A program made the translations under genes and the position numbers. Positions 17,083 to 26,714 of a stretch of 64,000 nucleotides of DNA are shown one piece after another. Location: positions 1 to 64,000 of the forward strand of contig JAJZBX010000003.1 of NCBI GenBank assembly GCA_021846325.1. The letters are read 5' to 3'. The notes beneath the pieces were generated by a model. That model saw only the letters and a list, made by a program, of their open reading frames with translations. It had not been told where the DNA came from and made no database searches. The stretch's first letter is position 1. Each line of letters begins with the position of its first letter. This stretch comes from Actinomycetes bacterium (lineage in GTDB: Bacteria > Actinomycetota > Acidimicrobiia > Acidimicrobiales > RAAP-2).

Positions 17083-18093
17083 ATGCGAATCGGCAACCTC
17101 TACGGGCCCGACGCGACCTTCCTGGGGGTGCCGGCCGGCGATCCCGACGACCGCGCGACGTGGCGCGACGCCCGAGCGGCGATCATCGGCGCGCCCTTCG
17201 ACGGGGGAACCTCGCACCGGTCGGGCTGCCGCTTCGGGCCCCAGGCGATTCGCGTGACCGACTACTTACCCCACGACGGATCGCGGCCGAGCCTCGCCCT
17301 GGGCGTCGATCCACTCGTTGAGTTGGGCGTGGTGGACCTCGGCGACGTCGAGATGCCCTCGGGCGAGACCGAGACGTCGCTGGGTCGCCTCGAGGAGCGC
17401 GTCGCGGCGGTGGCCGCGGCGGGCGTGTTGCCGGTCGTGCTCGGTGGCGACCACACGATCGCGCTGCCCGACGTCACCGCGGTCGCGCGCCACGTGGGCT
17501 GGGGGCGGGTATCGGTGATCCACTTCGACGCCCACGCCGACACCGGCAACACCCAGATGGGTTCGCTCTACGGACACGGCACGCCGATGCGTCGCCTGAT
17601 CGAGTCGGGCGCCTGCCGCGGCGACCGGTTCATCCAGATTGGTCTGCGGGGCTACTGGCCCGAGCCCGAGACCCTCGACTGGATGGCCAGTCAGGCGATG
17701 CGGTCCTTCGAGATGAGCGAGATCGTCGCGCGCGGCCTGGACGCCGTGCTCGACGACGCGCTCGAGCTCGCGCAAACCGACTGCGACGCTATCTTCTTGT
17801 CGGTCGACGTGGACGTGGTCGATCCCGGGTCGGCACCCGGCACGGGCACCCCCGAGCCCGGCGGACTGACCAGCCGCCAGCTCCTCGACGCCGTGCGGCG
17901 CATCGCGATGGAGGGAACCCTGGGTGGGCTCGACGTCGTCGAGGTATCGCCCCCCTACGACCACGCCGAGATCACGGCCTACCTCGGAAACCGGGTCGTG
18001 CTCGAGGCCCTGGGCGGCGTGGCGTGGGCCGCGGCTCGCGAGCGCGGTACGCCACGGCGCGACCCGCAGCGTCCGTTGCTGGAAGGTCGCTAG
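17083..18093 (+). CDS. Ureohydrolase of the agmatinase/guanidinobutyrase group
   Basis: 336 aa. All six binuclear Mn ligands are visible: H124 in GGDHT, D149, H151 and D153 in HFDAHAD, D242 and D244 in SVDVDVVDP. The long N-terminal part, and GHGTPMRRL after the third metal motif, point to the agmatinase/guanidinobutyrase/guanidinopropionase side rather than to arginase. The reaction is removal of urea from a guanidino compound. The convergent neighbour is a PLP-dependent amino-acid decarboxylase, which could supply an amine, but linkage is speculative. Stops of the two genes abut. Confidence 0.85.
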   Translation: MRIGNLYGPDATFLGVPAGDPDDRATWRDARAAIIGAPFDGGTSHRSGCRFGPQAIRVTDYLPHDGSRPSLALGVDPLVELGVVDLGDVEMPSGETETSLGRLEERVAAVAAAGVLPVVLGGDHTIALPDVTAVARHVGWGRVSVIHFDAHADTGNTQMGSLYGHGTPMRRLIESGACRGDRFIQIGLRGYWPEPETLDWMASQAMRSFEMSEIVARGLDAVLDDALELAQTDCDAIFLSVDVDVVDPGSAPGTGTPEPGGLTSRQLLDAVRRIAMEGTLGGLDVVEVSPPYDHAEITAYLGNRVVLEALGGVAWAAARERGTPRRDPQRPLLEGR

Positions 18094-19464
18094 TCAGTCC
18101 CGCATCGTCTCGAGGATCCGGCGCACGAGGTCCTCATCGGTGCCCGGGTGCAAGAAGGCCAAGCGAGCCACGGTCTCGCCCTCCCACTTGGTCGGAGTCA
18201 CGAAGGCGATCTGGTCGCGCAACAACTGGTGACTCCACTCGTTGTACTGCTCATCGCGCCAGCCCCGTCGGCGAAAGAGCACGATCGACAGGCTGCTCGG
18301 ACGCACCATCTCGACGTAGTCGAGCGCCTCGATCATCTCTTGCGCTCGACGCGCCAGGTCGACTGACGCCTGGATCGCCGACTCGTAAGCCTCGGTCCCG
18401 TAGGTCACCAGCGAATACCAGAACGGCAGGCCCCGCGCGCGACGCGAGAGGTGAATCGCGAAGTCCGAGGGGTTCCACTCGTAGTGCTCGTCGTCGGCGC
18501 TGTGCAAGATGTCGAGGTAGCTCGCCTGCTGGGCCAGCACGCGGCGCGCGATCGTCGGGTTGCGGTAGATCAGGGCCGCGCAATCGAGCGGCGCGAAGAG
18601 CCACTTGTGCGGGTCCACGACGAAGCTGTCGGCGTGGCGCAGCCCCGTGAAGTGCGCTCGCTCGCTGCTCGACAGCATCGCCGCCCCCCCGTAGGCGCCG
18701 TCCACGTGGAACCAGAGATCGTGCTCGCGGGCGTAGGCGCCGAGTCCCTCCAGGTCATCGACGATGCCGGCGTTGGTGGTGCCCGCGGTCGCCACGACGC
18801 CGATCACCGTCTCGGGGTGAGGGTCAGCGGCCAGCGCGGCGCGCAGCGCGTCGACAGTAAAGCGGTGATCGACCGTCTCCACGAGCAGCGCGTCAACGCC
18901 GATCACGTGGAGGGCCTTGCCGACGCTCGAGTGGGCGTCGGCCGAGATCGCGAAGCGAACGGTGCGCGGGTCGAGTTCGCGACGCAGGGTTCGCCCGACG
19001 TCTCGAGCGACGGTCAAGCCGGCGAGGTTGCCCATCGAGCCACCCGACACGAAGGCGCCGCCGGAGCCCTCGGGTAGCCCCGCGCGTTGGGCGAGGAACT
19101 CGAGCGCCTGGTTCTCGGCGACGACCACGCCGGCCGACTCGAGCCAGCTGGTTCCGTTGAGCCCCGAGCAGGCGACGACCATGTCGAAGAGCAGCGAGTT
19201 CTTGGTGGGCGAGTTCGGGATGAAGGCGAGAAAGTTTGGCGCGTCGATGGAGACGACCGCCGGCGCGAGGGAGTGCTTGAAGAAATCGAGGACCTCGCCG
19301 GCCGGCCGGCCCTCGGCGGTGATGAGCGTCGCCAGCTCGTCGTAGGGCAGCGGCGCGAGACCGCCGTAGTCGAGCGGCACGGGGTCCATCTGGAGTCGCT
19401 CGCGGCAGTAATCGAAGATCGCCTGCGTCGCCGCAGCGTCGTACTCAAACATCGGGTGTCCCAT
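18094..19464 (-). CDS. PLP-dependent group II amino-acid decarboxylase
   Basis: 456 aa. The PLP lysine is in DPHKWLFAPLDCAA, preceded by WFHVDGAYGG and VVATAGTTNAGIVDD, the standard group II decarboxylase motifs. The family includes aromatic-amino-acid, tyrosine, histidine, glutamate and diaminobutyrate decarboxylases; the substrate cannot be fixed here. I chose ATG 19464, preceded by GAAAGG, over a longer frame from 19557 that overlaps pheA; ATG 19452 is possible. Confidence 0.85.
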   Translation of the reverse strand: MGHPMFEYDAAATQAIFDYCRERLQMDPVPLDYGGLAPLPYDELATLITAEGRPAGEVLDFFKHSLAPAVVSIDAPNFLAFIPNSPTKNSLLFDMVVACSGLNGTSWLESAGVVVAENQALEFLAQRAGLPEGSGGAFVSGGSMGNLAGLTVARDVGRTLRRELDPRTVRFAISADAHSSVGKALHVIGVDALLVETVDHRFTVDALRAALAADPHPETVIGVVATAGTTNAGIVDDLEGLGAYAREHDLWFHVDGAYGGAAMLSSSERAHFTGLRHADSFVVDPHKWLFAPLDCAALIYRNPTIARRVLAQQASYLDILHSADDEHYEWNPSDFAIHLSRRARGLPFWYSLVTYGTEAYESAIQASVDLARRAQEMIEALDYVEMVRPSSLSIVLFRRRGWRDEQYNEWSHQLLRDQIAFVTPTKWEGETVARLAFLHPGTDEDLVRRILETMRD

Positions 19465-19544
19465 GCTCGCTACCTTTCTCGGGCCCTCGCCATCGTAGAC
19501 ACCCGGCGCTCGTGCCGCCGGTGATCGGGGCTCGCACCGGTCGC

Positions 19545-19550
19545 TAGCAT
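19545..19550 (+). promoter_or_regulatory. -10-like TAGCAT, 5 nt before ATG 19556
   Basis: Suggests leaderless or near-leaderless transcription of pheA. Confidence 0.4.
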
Positions 19551-19555
19551 GGGGC

Positions 19556-20476
19556 ATGACGTTGGCGACGGTGGGCTACCTCGGTCCCGAGGGTTCTTTC
19601 TCGCACGAGGCGGTCACGACACTCGGCGACGTCACCGCCGTGGCCGGCGTAACCCTCGGTGACCTGCTGGCCGACGTGGCCAACGGTCGCCTCGACCAGG
19701 CGCTCGTCCCGCTCGAGAACGCGATCGAAGGAACGGTGTCGGCGACGATCGATGGCCTCGTCTTTGACCACGACCTCTACATCGAGCGAGAAGTCGTGCG
19801 ACCGATTCACCTGCACCTGCTCGCCCGCCCGGGCGTCGCGATGGCCCAGGTCCGCCGCGTGCATAGTTACGTGCACGCCCTCGCGCAGTGTCGCGGGCTG
19901 CTCGCCACGATGTCGGGCATTGAGGTCGTCCAGACGACCTCGACGTCACAGGCGGCACAGCTGGTGGCCGAGTCGGCCGAGCCGTGGGCGGCCATCGGGT
20001 CGGCGATGGCCGGCGAGCTGTTCGGCCTGACCTCGCTCGCCCAGGACGTCGAGGACCACCCGGACAACGCGACACGGTTCGTGTTGATTGGGCGCGACGC
20101 CATTGCCGCGCCGACGGGCCACGATCGCACGACCATCGTGTGCTTCCAAGACGCCGATCGCCCCGGTTCGCTCTACGGCATCCTCGGCCGCTTCGCGGCA
20201 CGCGACGTCAACCTCACCAAGCTCGAGAGCCGCCCCACCAAGCGGGGGCTCGGTGACTACTGCTTCGTCATCGAGTTCGAGGGGCACGTCGACGACGACG
20301 TCGTGGCCGACTGCCTGGCCGACCTGCAAGCGCACCTGGGGCGAGTCAAGTTTCTCGGCTCCTACCCGGTGACGGGTGAGGCGGCGTCGACCAGGCGCGC
20401 GGAGGTTGACGTCGCGCGGCGAGCGGCCGCGGACTGGATCGCCTCGCTGCGCGCACGGGTGCGCCGGTCCGAGTAG
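19556..20476 (+). CDS. pheA: Prephenate dehydratase
   Basis: 306 aa, the usual length for a monofunctional actinobacterial enzyme. The catalytic domain shows GYLGPEGSFSHEA, VPLENAIEGTV and the TRF motif in NATRFVLIG. The C-terminal ACT domain has GSLYGILGRFAARDVNLTKLES with the ESRP phenylalanine-binding motif. It converts prephenate to phenylpyruvate in phenylalanine synthesis and should be feedback-regulated by phenylalanine. A perfect 10-bp hairpin begins at the last base of its stop codon. Confidence 0.95.
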   Translation: MTLATVGYLGPEGSFSHEAVTTLGDVTAVAGVTLGDLLADVANGRLDQALVPLENAIEGTVSATIDGLVFDHDLYIEREVVRPIHLHLLARPGVAMAQVRRVHSYVHALAQCRGLLATMSGIEVVQTTSTSQAAQLVAESAEPWAAIGSAMAGELFGLTSLAQDVEDHPDNATRFVLIGRDAIAAPTGHDRTTIVCFQDADRPGSLYGILGRFAARDVNLTKLESRPTKRGLGDYCFVIEFEGHVDDDVVADCLADLQAHLGRVKFLGSYPVTGEAASTRRAEVDVARRAAADWIASLRARVRRSE

Positions 20477-20499
20477 ACGGGCGCCGGTGGGCGCCCGTC
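20476..20499 (+). terminator. Perfect 10-bp GC hairpin at the pheA stop
   Basis: Stem 20476-20485 with 20490-20499, loop GGTG. There is no U-tract, as is common for actinobacterial terminators. It could act in both directions and separate pheA from the convergent tRNA-Ser. Confidence 0.7.
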
Positions 20500-20529
20500 G
20501 AGGCGCCATCCCCCGTGGTCGAGGTGCGG

Positions 20530-20614
20530 CGGAGGGAGTGGGATTCGAACCCACGGTGGGCAAGCCCACGCCGGTTTTCAAGACCGGTACATTCGTCCGC
20601 TCTGTCATCCCTCC
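20530..20614 (-). tRNA. tRNA-Ser(UGA)
   Basis: Read on the minus strand the 85-nt sequence begins GGAGGGA and pairs with TCCCTCC at the 3' end, discriminator G. The D stem is ACA/TGT. The anticodon stem CCGGT/ACCGG encloses loop CTTGAAA, giving anticodon UGA (Ser, UCA codons). A long variable arm (class II) precedes the T arm with GGTTCGAATCC. CCA is not encoded; the next bases are CCG. It lies 10 bp from the typA stop on the same strand. Confidence 0.95.
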
Positions 20615-20624
20615 GGGAACGACT

Positions 20625-22457
<1,833 letters not shown>

Positions 22458-22503
22458 GACTGAACCACGCTACTAGCCCAAGCCCCTCGCCCAAGCCGCG
22501 AGT

Positions 22504-23307
22504 CTACGCAGCGCGCAACCACTGACGTCGCTGGACGACCGCGGTGCGAACCAGGTCGCGGGCGCCGGCCCGCAGATTTTCCATGGAGCCGTCGACCGCC
22601 ACGACGAGTCCGGCGTCGGGCCAGACGCCGACGTAGCGACGCGGCGCACGGCCGTCGGCGCTCGCGAAGGTCGCGGCAACGAGGTCGGCCCGCAGCCCGG
22701 CGCCGGCGCTCGAACTCGGATGGCCGCCCCGTACGCGCACCACCGCGGCGTCGGTGGCCACGATGAGGTCACGACGCGCCCGTAGCGTCGTGCGCGCTCG
22801 TTCAACGTCGTAGTAGGCGTCGGCGCGGGCCACTCGCCAACTGGTCCCGAGCCCGGCTCCGATTTCGGCAATGGTCGTCGCCCAGTCCGCGGCCGCCGCG
22901 TGCACGACCGCGAGCTCAGCTGGGTGTCGATCGGCGAGCCACGAGCCAAGTGAGCCCGGTCGCGTTCGCCCCGTCTCGGCGCGCGCGCGCAGATCGGCAA
23001 TCTCGAGCTCAACGCCGAGGCGCGGCGTGCGCACGCCATCGGCAACGCGGCCCAGTGCGGCGTTGCCGATGAGTCGTCGAGCGGTGGCGGGCGACCAGCG
23101 AAAGGGGGGTGACTCACGACCGGCGCGTTCCACCGACCAGGCGTCCAGTCGCCGGTGCCGATCGATGGCCACGGCGCGGAACCGTGCGGCGAGGGCGTGG
23201 CGGTGGGCGTCGGTGATCGTCGACCCGACGTCGGGCCCGTCGTCGATCACGTCGGCGAGCGACGTCGGCGTCAGCCGCCGCACCGCCAGGGTGCTCACGT
23301 CGCCCAC
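22504..23307 (-). CDS. Unrecognised protein, possibly a degenerate PD-(D/E)XK-like fold (second of pair)
   Basis: 267 aa, soluble, Ala/Arg-rich. No confident family. The C-terminal third can be aligned by eye with the core of RecB-like actinobacterial nucleases: LRARRDLIVA, then VVRVRGGHP where active members have VDLKTGRP, then LRADLVAATF and APRRYVGVWPDAG. The Asp and Lys of the active site are Arg in this alignment, so it would be inactive as a nuclease. It overlaps the upstream gene by 13 bp and the two share the same architecture, suggesting an old tandem duplication and a joint function. Confidence 0.5.
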   Translation of the reverse strand: MGDVSTLAVRRLTPTSLADVIDDGPDVGSTITDAHRHALAARFRAVAIDRHRRLDAWSVERAGRESPPFRWSPATARRLIGNAALGRVADGVRTPRLGVELEIADLRARAETGRTRPGSLGSWLADRHPAELAVVHAAAADWATTIAEIGAGLGTSWRVARADAYYDVERARTTLRARRDLIVATDAAVVRVRGGHPSSSAGAGLRADLVAATFASADGRAPRRYVGVWPDAGLVVAVDGSMENLRAGARDLVRTAVVQRRQWLRAA

Positions 23308-24107
23308 CGGCGCCCCATCGTGTCGAGCAGTTCGTCGACCGCTCGACCGAGCAGGGGGTAGTCAACCTCGTGACTCGTGAGCGTGCCAGTCGCGGTGGAG
23401 AAGGTCGCCGCGCGCAGCGGCGTGACCGACGTGCGCAACGTGTGGGTGAGGGCGTGGTAGCGCAACGCCGCGTCGGTGCGCTCCCCGATGGGTGCGGTGG
23501 TGACGTCAACCAGCACGACGGAGGTCGTCGCGCGGTCTGCGGTGCCGACGACGAGATCGAGCGTGTCGCGCAAGACCACGTCGCCGCCGCCGAGGCGCAG
23601 ACGCGTGCGCACCGCCGTGCGGACCGTCCAGCCGACGGGCGTCTCGGCGAGCGCTCGACGCAGGCAGACGGCGTGGGCGCTCACGTCCGTGGCGAGTCGG
23701 GACCGCGCGTTGTCGTCGAGGTCGGCCAAGGCGGTGGTCAGTTCGCCCGCGGGCGTCTCGATCGTCCAGGCGCGCACCGCTGCGTCGAAGGGGTCCTCGG
23801 GGTGGTAGCCGATGGCGTAGTGGCGTACGAGTTGTGCGACGAGGGCGCCGCGCAGTCGGCCGTACGTCGCGTGGGTGATGTCGATCACGTCGACACCGGT
23901 GGTGACGTGATCGGGACCGACGACGAGCGGCGTCGTACGTCGGTTGCCGTGACTAATGGCGAAGAGGCCGTCTTCGAGCACCGCGCGCAGCCCGGTCGCG
24001 GTGGTGGTGTCGCGCCGCGGGCGTTGCGAGGGGTCACCGCGAAGTGCTTCGAGTATGCAAACGCTGGGGGCGAGGACTGCCGAGGGCATAGGACACTCTT
24101 GCGCCAC
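23295..24107 (-). CDS. Unrecognised protein with degenerate PD-(D/E)XK-like core (first of pair)
   Basis: 270 aa from GTG 24107 (ATG 24089 is possible). The last 110 residues resemble the RecB/Cas4-type nuclease core: TLDLVVG (metal Asp), then VVLVDVTTAP where catalytic members have DLKTG or EIKTG, then AALRYHALTHTLRTSVTPLR. The catalytic Lys is replaced by Thr, so nuclease activity is doubtful. The middle (LRGALVAQLVRHYAIGYHP) has no match I know. It is translationally coupled to the downstream 267-aa gene. This fold assignment is my own reading and needs a profile search. Confidence 0.5.
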   Translation of the reverse strand: MAQECPMPSAVLAPSVCILEALRGDPSQRPRRDTTTATGLRAVLEDGLFAISHGNRRTTPLVVGPDHVTTGVDVIDITHATYGRLRGALVAQLVRHYAIGYHPEDPFDAAVRAWTIETPAGELTTALADLDDNARSRLATDVSAHAVCLRRALAETPVGWTVRTAVRTRLRLGGGDVVLRDTLDLVVGTADRATTSVVLVDVTTAPIGERTDAALRYHALTHTLRTSVTPLRAATFSTATGTLTSHEVDYPLLGRAVDELLDTMGRRWAT

Positions 24108-24122
24108 CCTGTGACACGTGCG

Positions 24123-24128
24123 TAGCGT
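24123..24128 (+). promoter_or_regulatory. -10-like TAGCGT, 6 nt before GTG 24135
   Basis: Supports expression of the 37-aa membrane microprotein from its own leaderless transcript, divergent from the 270-aa gene. Confidence 0.45.
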
Positions 24129-24134
24129 GTCGAC

Positions 24135-24248
24135 GTGTTCGCCGCCGTCTTCTCCGTCTTCGTCCTCGCCGTTGTCCTCCTCGTGGTGCTGACCCTGCGC
24201 TGGGCCATCCGGCGCGATCGAGAACGGCGAGCGGCCTCGGGTCGCTAG
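24135..24248 (+). CDS. 37-aa single-pass membrane microprotein
   Basis: GTG-initiated frame ending in TAG at 24246-24248. Residues 2-20 are almost entirely hydrophobic (FAAVFSVFVLAVVLLVVLTL), followed by RWAIRRDRERR, a strongly basic tail. This gives an N-out/C-in single helix by the positive-inside rule. It has a TAGCGT box at the canonical 6-nt distance. The stop overlaps that of the convergent coiled-coil gene by four bases. No known family; it could be an anchor or regulator for a neighbour. Confidence 0.5.
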   Translation: MFAAVFSVFVLAVVLLVVLTLRWAIRRDRERRAASGR

Positions 24249-24466
24249 GACTCGAGGCGGCGCTCGATCTCCTTGAGCGACCGATCGAGATCGGCGATCG
24301 CTCGTTCGATTACCGAGAGGCGGGCCGCGATCGCCGAGTCAACCCGTTCGTCCACCCGGCGATCGACCTGGTCGCGTAGGCGCGAGTCGAGTGAGTCGAC
24401 GAGCGGCTGGGCCAGCTGCTTGAGTCGGTCGCGCAGGTCGTGCGACTTCTCGTCGGGGGCGTCCAC
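24245..24466 (-). CDS. Small charged coiled-coil protein (73 aa)
   Basis: Almost wholly helical: LRDRLKQLAQPLVDSLDSRL, then RVDERVDSAIAARLSVIERA and ADLDRSLKEIERRLES, with heptad-like spacing. It resembles small hypothetical actinobacterial coiled-coil proteins. I moved the start from GTG 24472 to GTG 24466 because TAATCT lies exactly 6 nt before the latter. Function unknown. Confidence 0.55.
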   Translation of the reverse strand: MDAPDEKSHDLRDRLKQLAQPLVDSLDSRLRDQVDRRVDERVDSAIAARLSVIERAIADLDRSLKEIERRLES

Positions 24467-24472
24467 CCGCAC

Positions 24473-24478
24473 AGATTA
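24473..24478 (-). promoter_or_regulatory. -10-like TAATCT, 6 nt before GTG 24466
   Basis: The box touches the upstream GTG 24472, which therefore could not be inside the transcript; this decides the start. Confidence 0.45.
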
Positions 24479-26650
24479 GGTCGGCGCCGGCGGGCAGTAC
24501 ACCCCGGCGTTGAACTGGAGCGTATTGAACTGCCCGGCCCACGGGGGATTGAGCAGCGTCGTCTCCTCGCTCTGCAGCGCCGAGGTCGGGGTGCAGACGG
24601 CGCTGAAGGCGATGAAGCCGCGAACGTTACTCCCCGAGGCGCCCTGGACGGGAATCGGTCCGCCGCCGCCGAAGGCGAGGGCCACGAAGACCGGCATCGG
24701 TGCCGCGGCGAGGTGATAGTTGCGGTACTCGGACTGTGAGGCGTAGACGGCGGCGTTGAGCGTGGGGTCCACGGACGCGATCCCGCTCGCCCAGCCGCGC
24801 AGCATGGCCGCCCAGTACGCGGCGTAGTGGGCGAGCGAGGCGCTGGTGGCCCCGCCGGGGGCGTCGAGCCCGGAGTGCGAGTCGGGGTAGCCCTCGGGAT
24901 CAAGGATCACCCAGTCGGGCTTCAGTCCCACGCCGAGGCTGCGGTACTGGTCGATCTGGGTGGCGACCCACGCGCCCGCGGCGAATCCGTGCGCGAAGTA
25001 CGTCGCCGGCGCGATGGTCTCACCCTTCAGTGGTCCACTCACCGTCCAAAACGACAGCCAGGTCACGCGCTTGTGGGCGTTGTAGATGCTCTGGCCCATG
25101 AGGAAGTCCGGCGACGTCGCCACGGTCTTGGCCGACGTGAACCCGACCCAGGGTGAGGACGTGGTGCCGAGTCCGCCGGTCTCGCTGATAATCGGCCAGC
25201 CGTCGGTGACGGCCTTGGTCCACGTGCTGTTGGGGATCGCGTAGACGCCGACCCCCTGGGGAGGTGGCGTATTGATTCCCGCGGCGTAGAGGCTCAGTAC
25301 GCCGTTGAGATCGAGTCCCGTGACGATGCCGCCCACGGTTCGCGCCGAGCTGCCGGCGGTCACCGACACGTCGGTCGAGGTCCACGGCACGAAGCCGCTC
25401 GAACTGGTCAACGCGAACAGGTCACCCCAGTTGGCCGCCGCACCGGCGATCGTGACCTGCGACGGGGTCACGCCGAGAAAGAGCGTGCCGCTGAGCGGCG
25501 GCGATCCCGTCGCGACGGCGGTCACGTTCAGGACCGTCCACGGAAAGGTCGGCGTCGGGTTGGGGGGAGTCGAGGTTCCCGGGATCGTCGAGGTTCCCGG
25601 GATCGTCGTGGTTCCCGGGATCGTCGTGGTCGGGGGCGTGGACGTCGTCTGATTGAAGGAGGTCAGGGGCGCGCTGAAGAGCTCAACGGCGCCGAGTCCG
25701 TTGAGACCCGCCACGAAGACGCTGGTCGTTGAGGCCGCGGCCGCGAGAGCTCCGACGAGTCGCGGGCCCCCCGTCATGCGGGTGACGTCCTGGTCGATCC
25801 ACGCGGTGGGATTGGTGGGGCTCGTCGAGAAGACTTGAAGGTCGCCATTCGTCGCGGTCGCGGCCACAGCGGGGATCGGCCCGGGCACGACGACCGGATC
25901 GCTCTTGGACGCGCTGGCGTGGGTGAGTTGGGAGATGTTAAGAGCCGGCGAACTGAGATACGGGATCGGCTGGTTGGGCGCCCACGCGAGCGCGATGGCC
26001 TCAATCGTGTTCGCGGTAGTGCGCGCCACGATCATCGCCTGCTGGCCGGTCACTTCGGCGCTGGCCAGTCCCGCCGCGAAGGTGACGCCGGTAAGAGCGC
26101 TCAGGTTCGTTGCCACGACCGGTCGCCACGCCTGGTCGTGGTGCGTATGGAGCCACACCGCGCTGACCGGGTCATTGGGCGTTAGCAGGATCAGGTTGCC
26201 ACTCGCGTCAACGTAGATCGCGTCGACGTTGCCCGCGGGATCGATGATCGGCACCGGGTCGGCCGCCGGTGCGGTGGCGTCAATGTTCGAGGAGAGATCA
26301 CTCCATTGGGACACCCCGGCGGCGGTCTCGGTGTAGATGGCTACCTCGTCACTCGCCGTTCGGTAGGCGAGGACGCCGAGGGAGCCGTTGCTCGTCGCGT
26401 GAGGACCACCCAGCATGGTCGAATTGTTGACCGCGCTGGTCAGCGCGACCGCGTTCCACGGCAAAGGGCCAGTGCCGTTGTTGAGGAACTGATAGAGCGC
26501 CAGACCCGACGGCGGCGAGGTCGTCGCCCCGCTCGAGCCGACGCCGCTGGCGAACAGCGCCGAGGCGAGCAGCGCCGCGGCGATGGCGCTCGCCAACGGC
26601 GCGCGCCTCGAGGTAGCGGGTTGGGCCCGTCGTCGTCCAGTGATGGGCAC
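24476..26650 (-). CDS. Large secreted protein: propeller-like repeats, Pro/Thr hinge, unknown C-terminal domain
   Basis: 724 aa. Signal peptide LASAIAAALLASALFASGVG (about residues 18-37). The N-terminal half has repeated units of the type NGSLGVLAYR, TNGDLQVFSTSPTNPTAW, suggesting a beta-propeller. A hinge near residue 340 (TTTIPGTTTIPGTSTIPG) is encoded by 18-bp DNA repeats. Propeller-like sequence resumes, then a C-terminal domain of about 250 residues (KPDWVILDPEGYPD; LNAAVYASQSEYRNYHL; two Cys near the end) resembles a glycoside-hydrolase-like barrel, not firmly identified. The stop is 3 bp from the coiled-coil promoter. A TAGACT box touches the GTG with no gap, so the true start may differ. 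Confidence 0.7.
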   Translation of the reverse strand: MPITGRRRAQPATSRRAPLASAIAAALLASALFASGVGSSGATTSPPSGLALYQFLNNGTGPLPWNAVALTSAVNNSTMLGGPHATSNGSLGVLAYRTASDEVAIYTETAAGVSQWSDLSSNIDATAPAADPVPIIDPAGNVDAIYVDASGNLILLTPNDPVSAVWLHTHHDQAWRPVVATNLSALTGVTFAAGLASAEVTGQQAMIVARTTANTIEAIALAWAPNQPIPYLSSPALNISQLTHASASKSDPVVVPGPIPAVAATATNGDLQVFSTSPTNPTAWIDQDVTRMTGGPRLVGALAAAASTTSVFVAGLNGLGAVELFSAPLTSFNQTTSTPPTTTIPGTTTIPGTSTIPGTSTPPNPTPTFPWTVLNVTAVATGSPPLSGTLFLGVTPSQVTIAGAAANWGDLFALTSSSGFVPWTSTDVSVTAGSSARTVGGIVTGLDLNGVLSLYAAGINTPPPQGVGVYAIPNSTWTKAVTDGWPIISETGGLGTTSSPWVGFTSAKTVATSPDFLMGQSIYNAHKRVTWLSFWTVSGPLKGETIAPATYFAHGFAAGAWVATQIDQYRSLGVGLKPDWVILDPEGYPDSHSGLDAPGGATSASLAHYAAYWAAMLRGWASGIASVDPTLNAAVYASQSEYRNYHLAAAPMPVFVALAFGGGGPIPVQGASGSNVRGFIAFSAVCTPTSALQSEETTLLNPPWAGQFNTLQFNAGVYCPPAPT
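25569..25622. repeat. 18-bp tandem repeat x3 (gtcgaggttcccgggatc)
   Basis: Two identical copies (25569-25586, 25587-25604) and a third with one change (25605-25622), with a decaying fourth to about 25632. It encodes the TIPGTS/TIPGTT hinge of the secreted protein, so copy number changes would alter linker length in frame. Confidence 0.8.
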
Positions 26651-26714
26651 AGTCTACGAGCGGGGGTCTTTTTTTCGGTGGCGTCGCCCGGCTTCGGTCA
26701 CGCCACGACGATCG

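Noticed and set aside
17083..19464. Arginine decarboxylase-agmatinase pathway
   Set aside because: The decarboxylase is of group II, which is not known for arginine; only loose proximity supports a link, so it is kept as a low-interest hypothesis.
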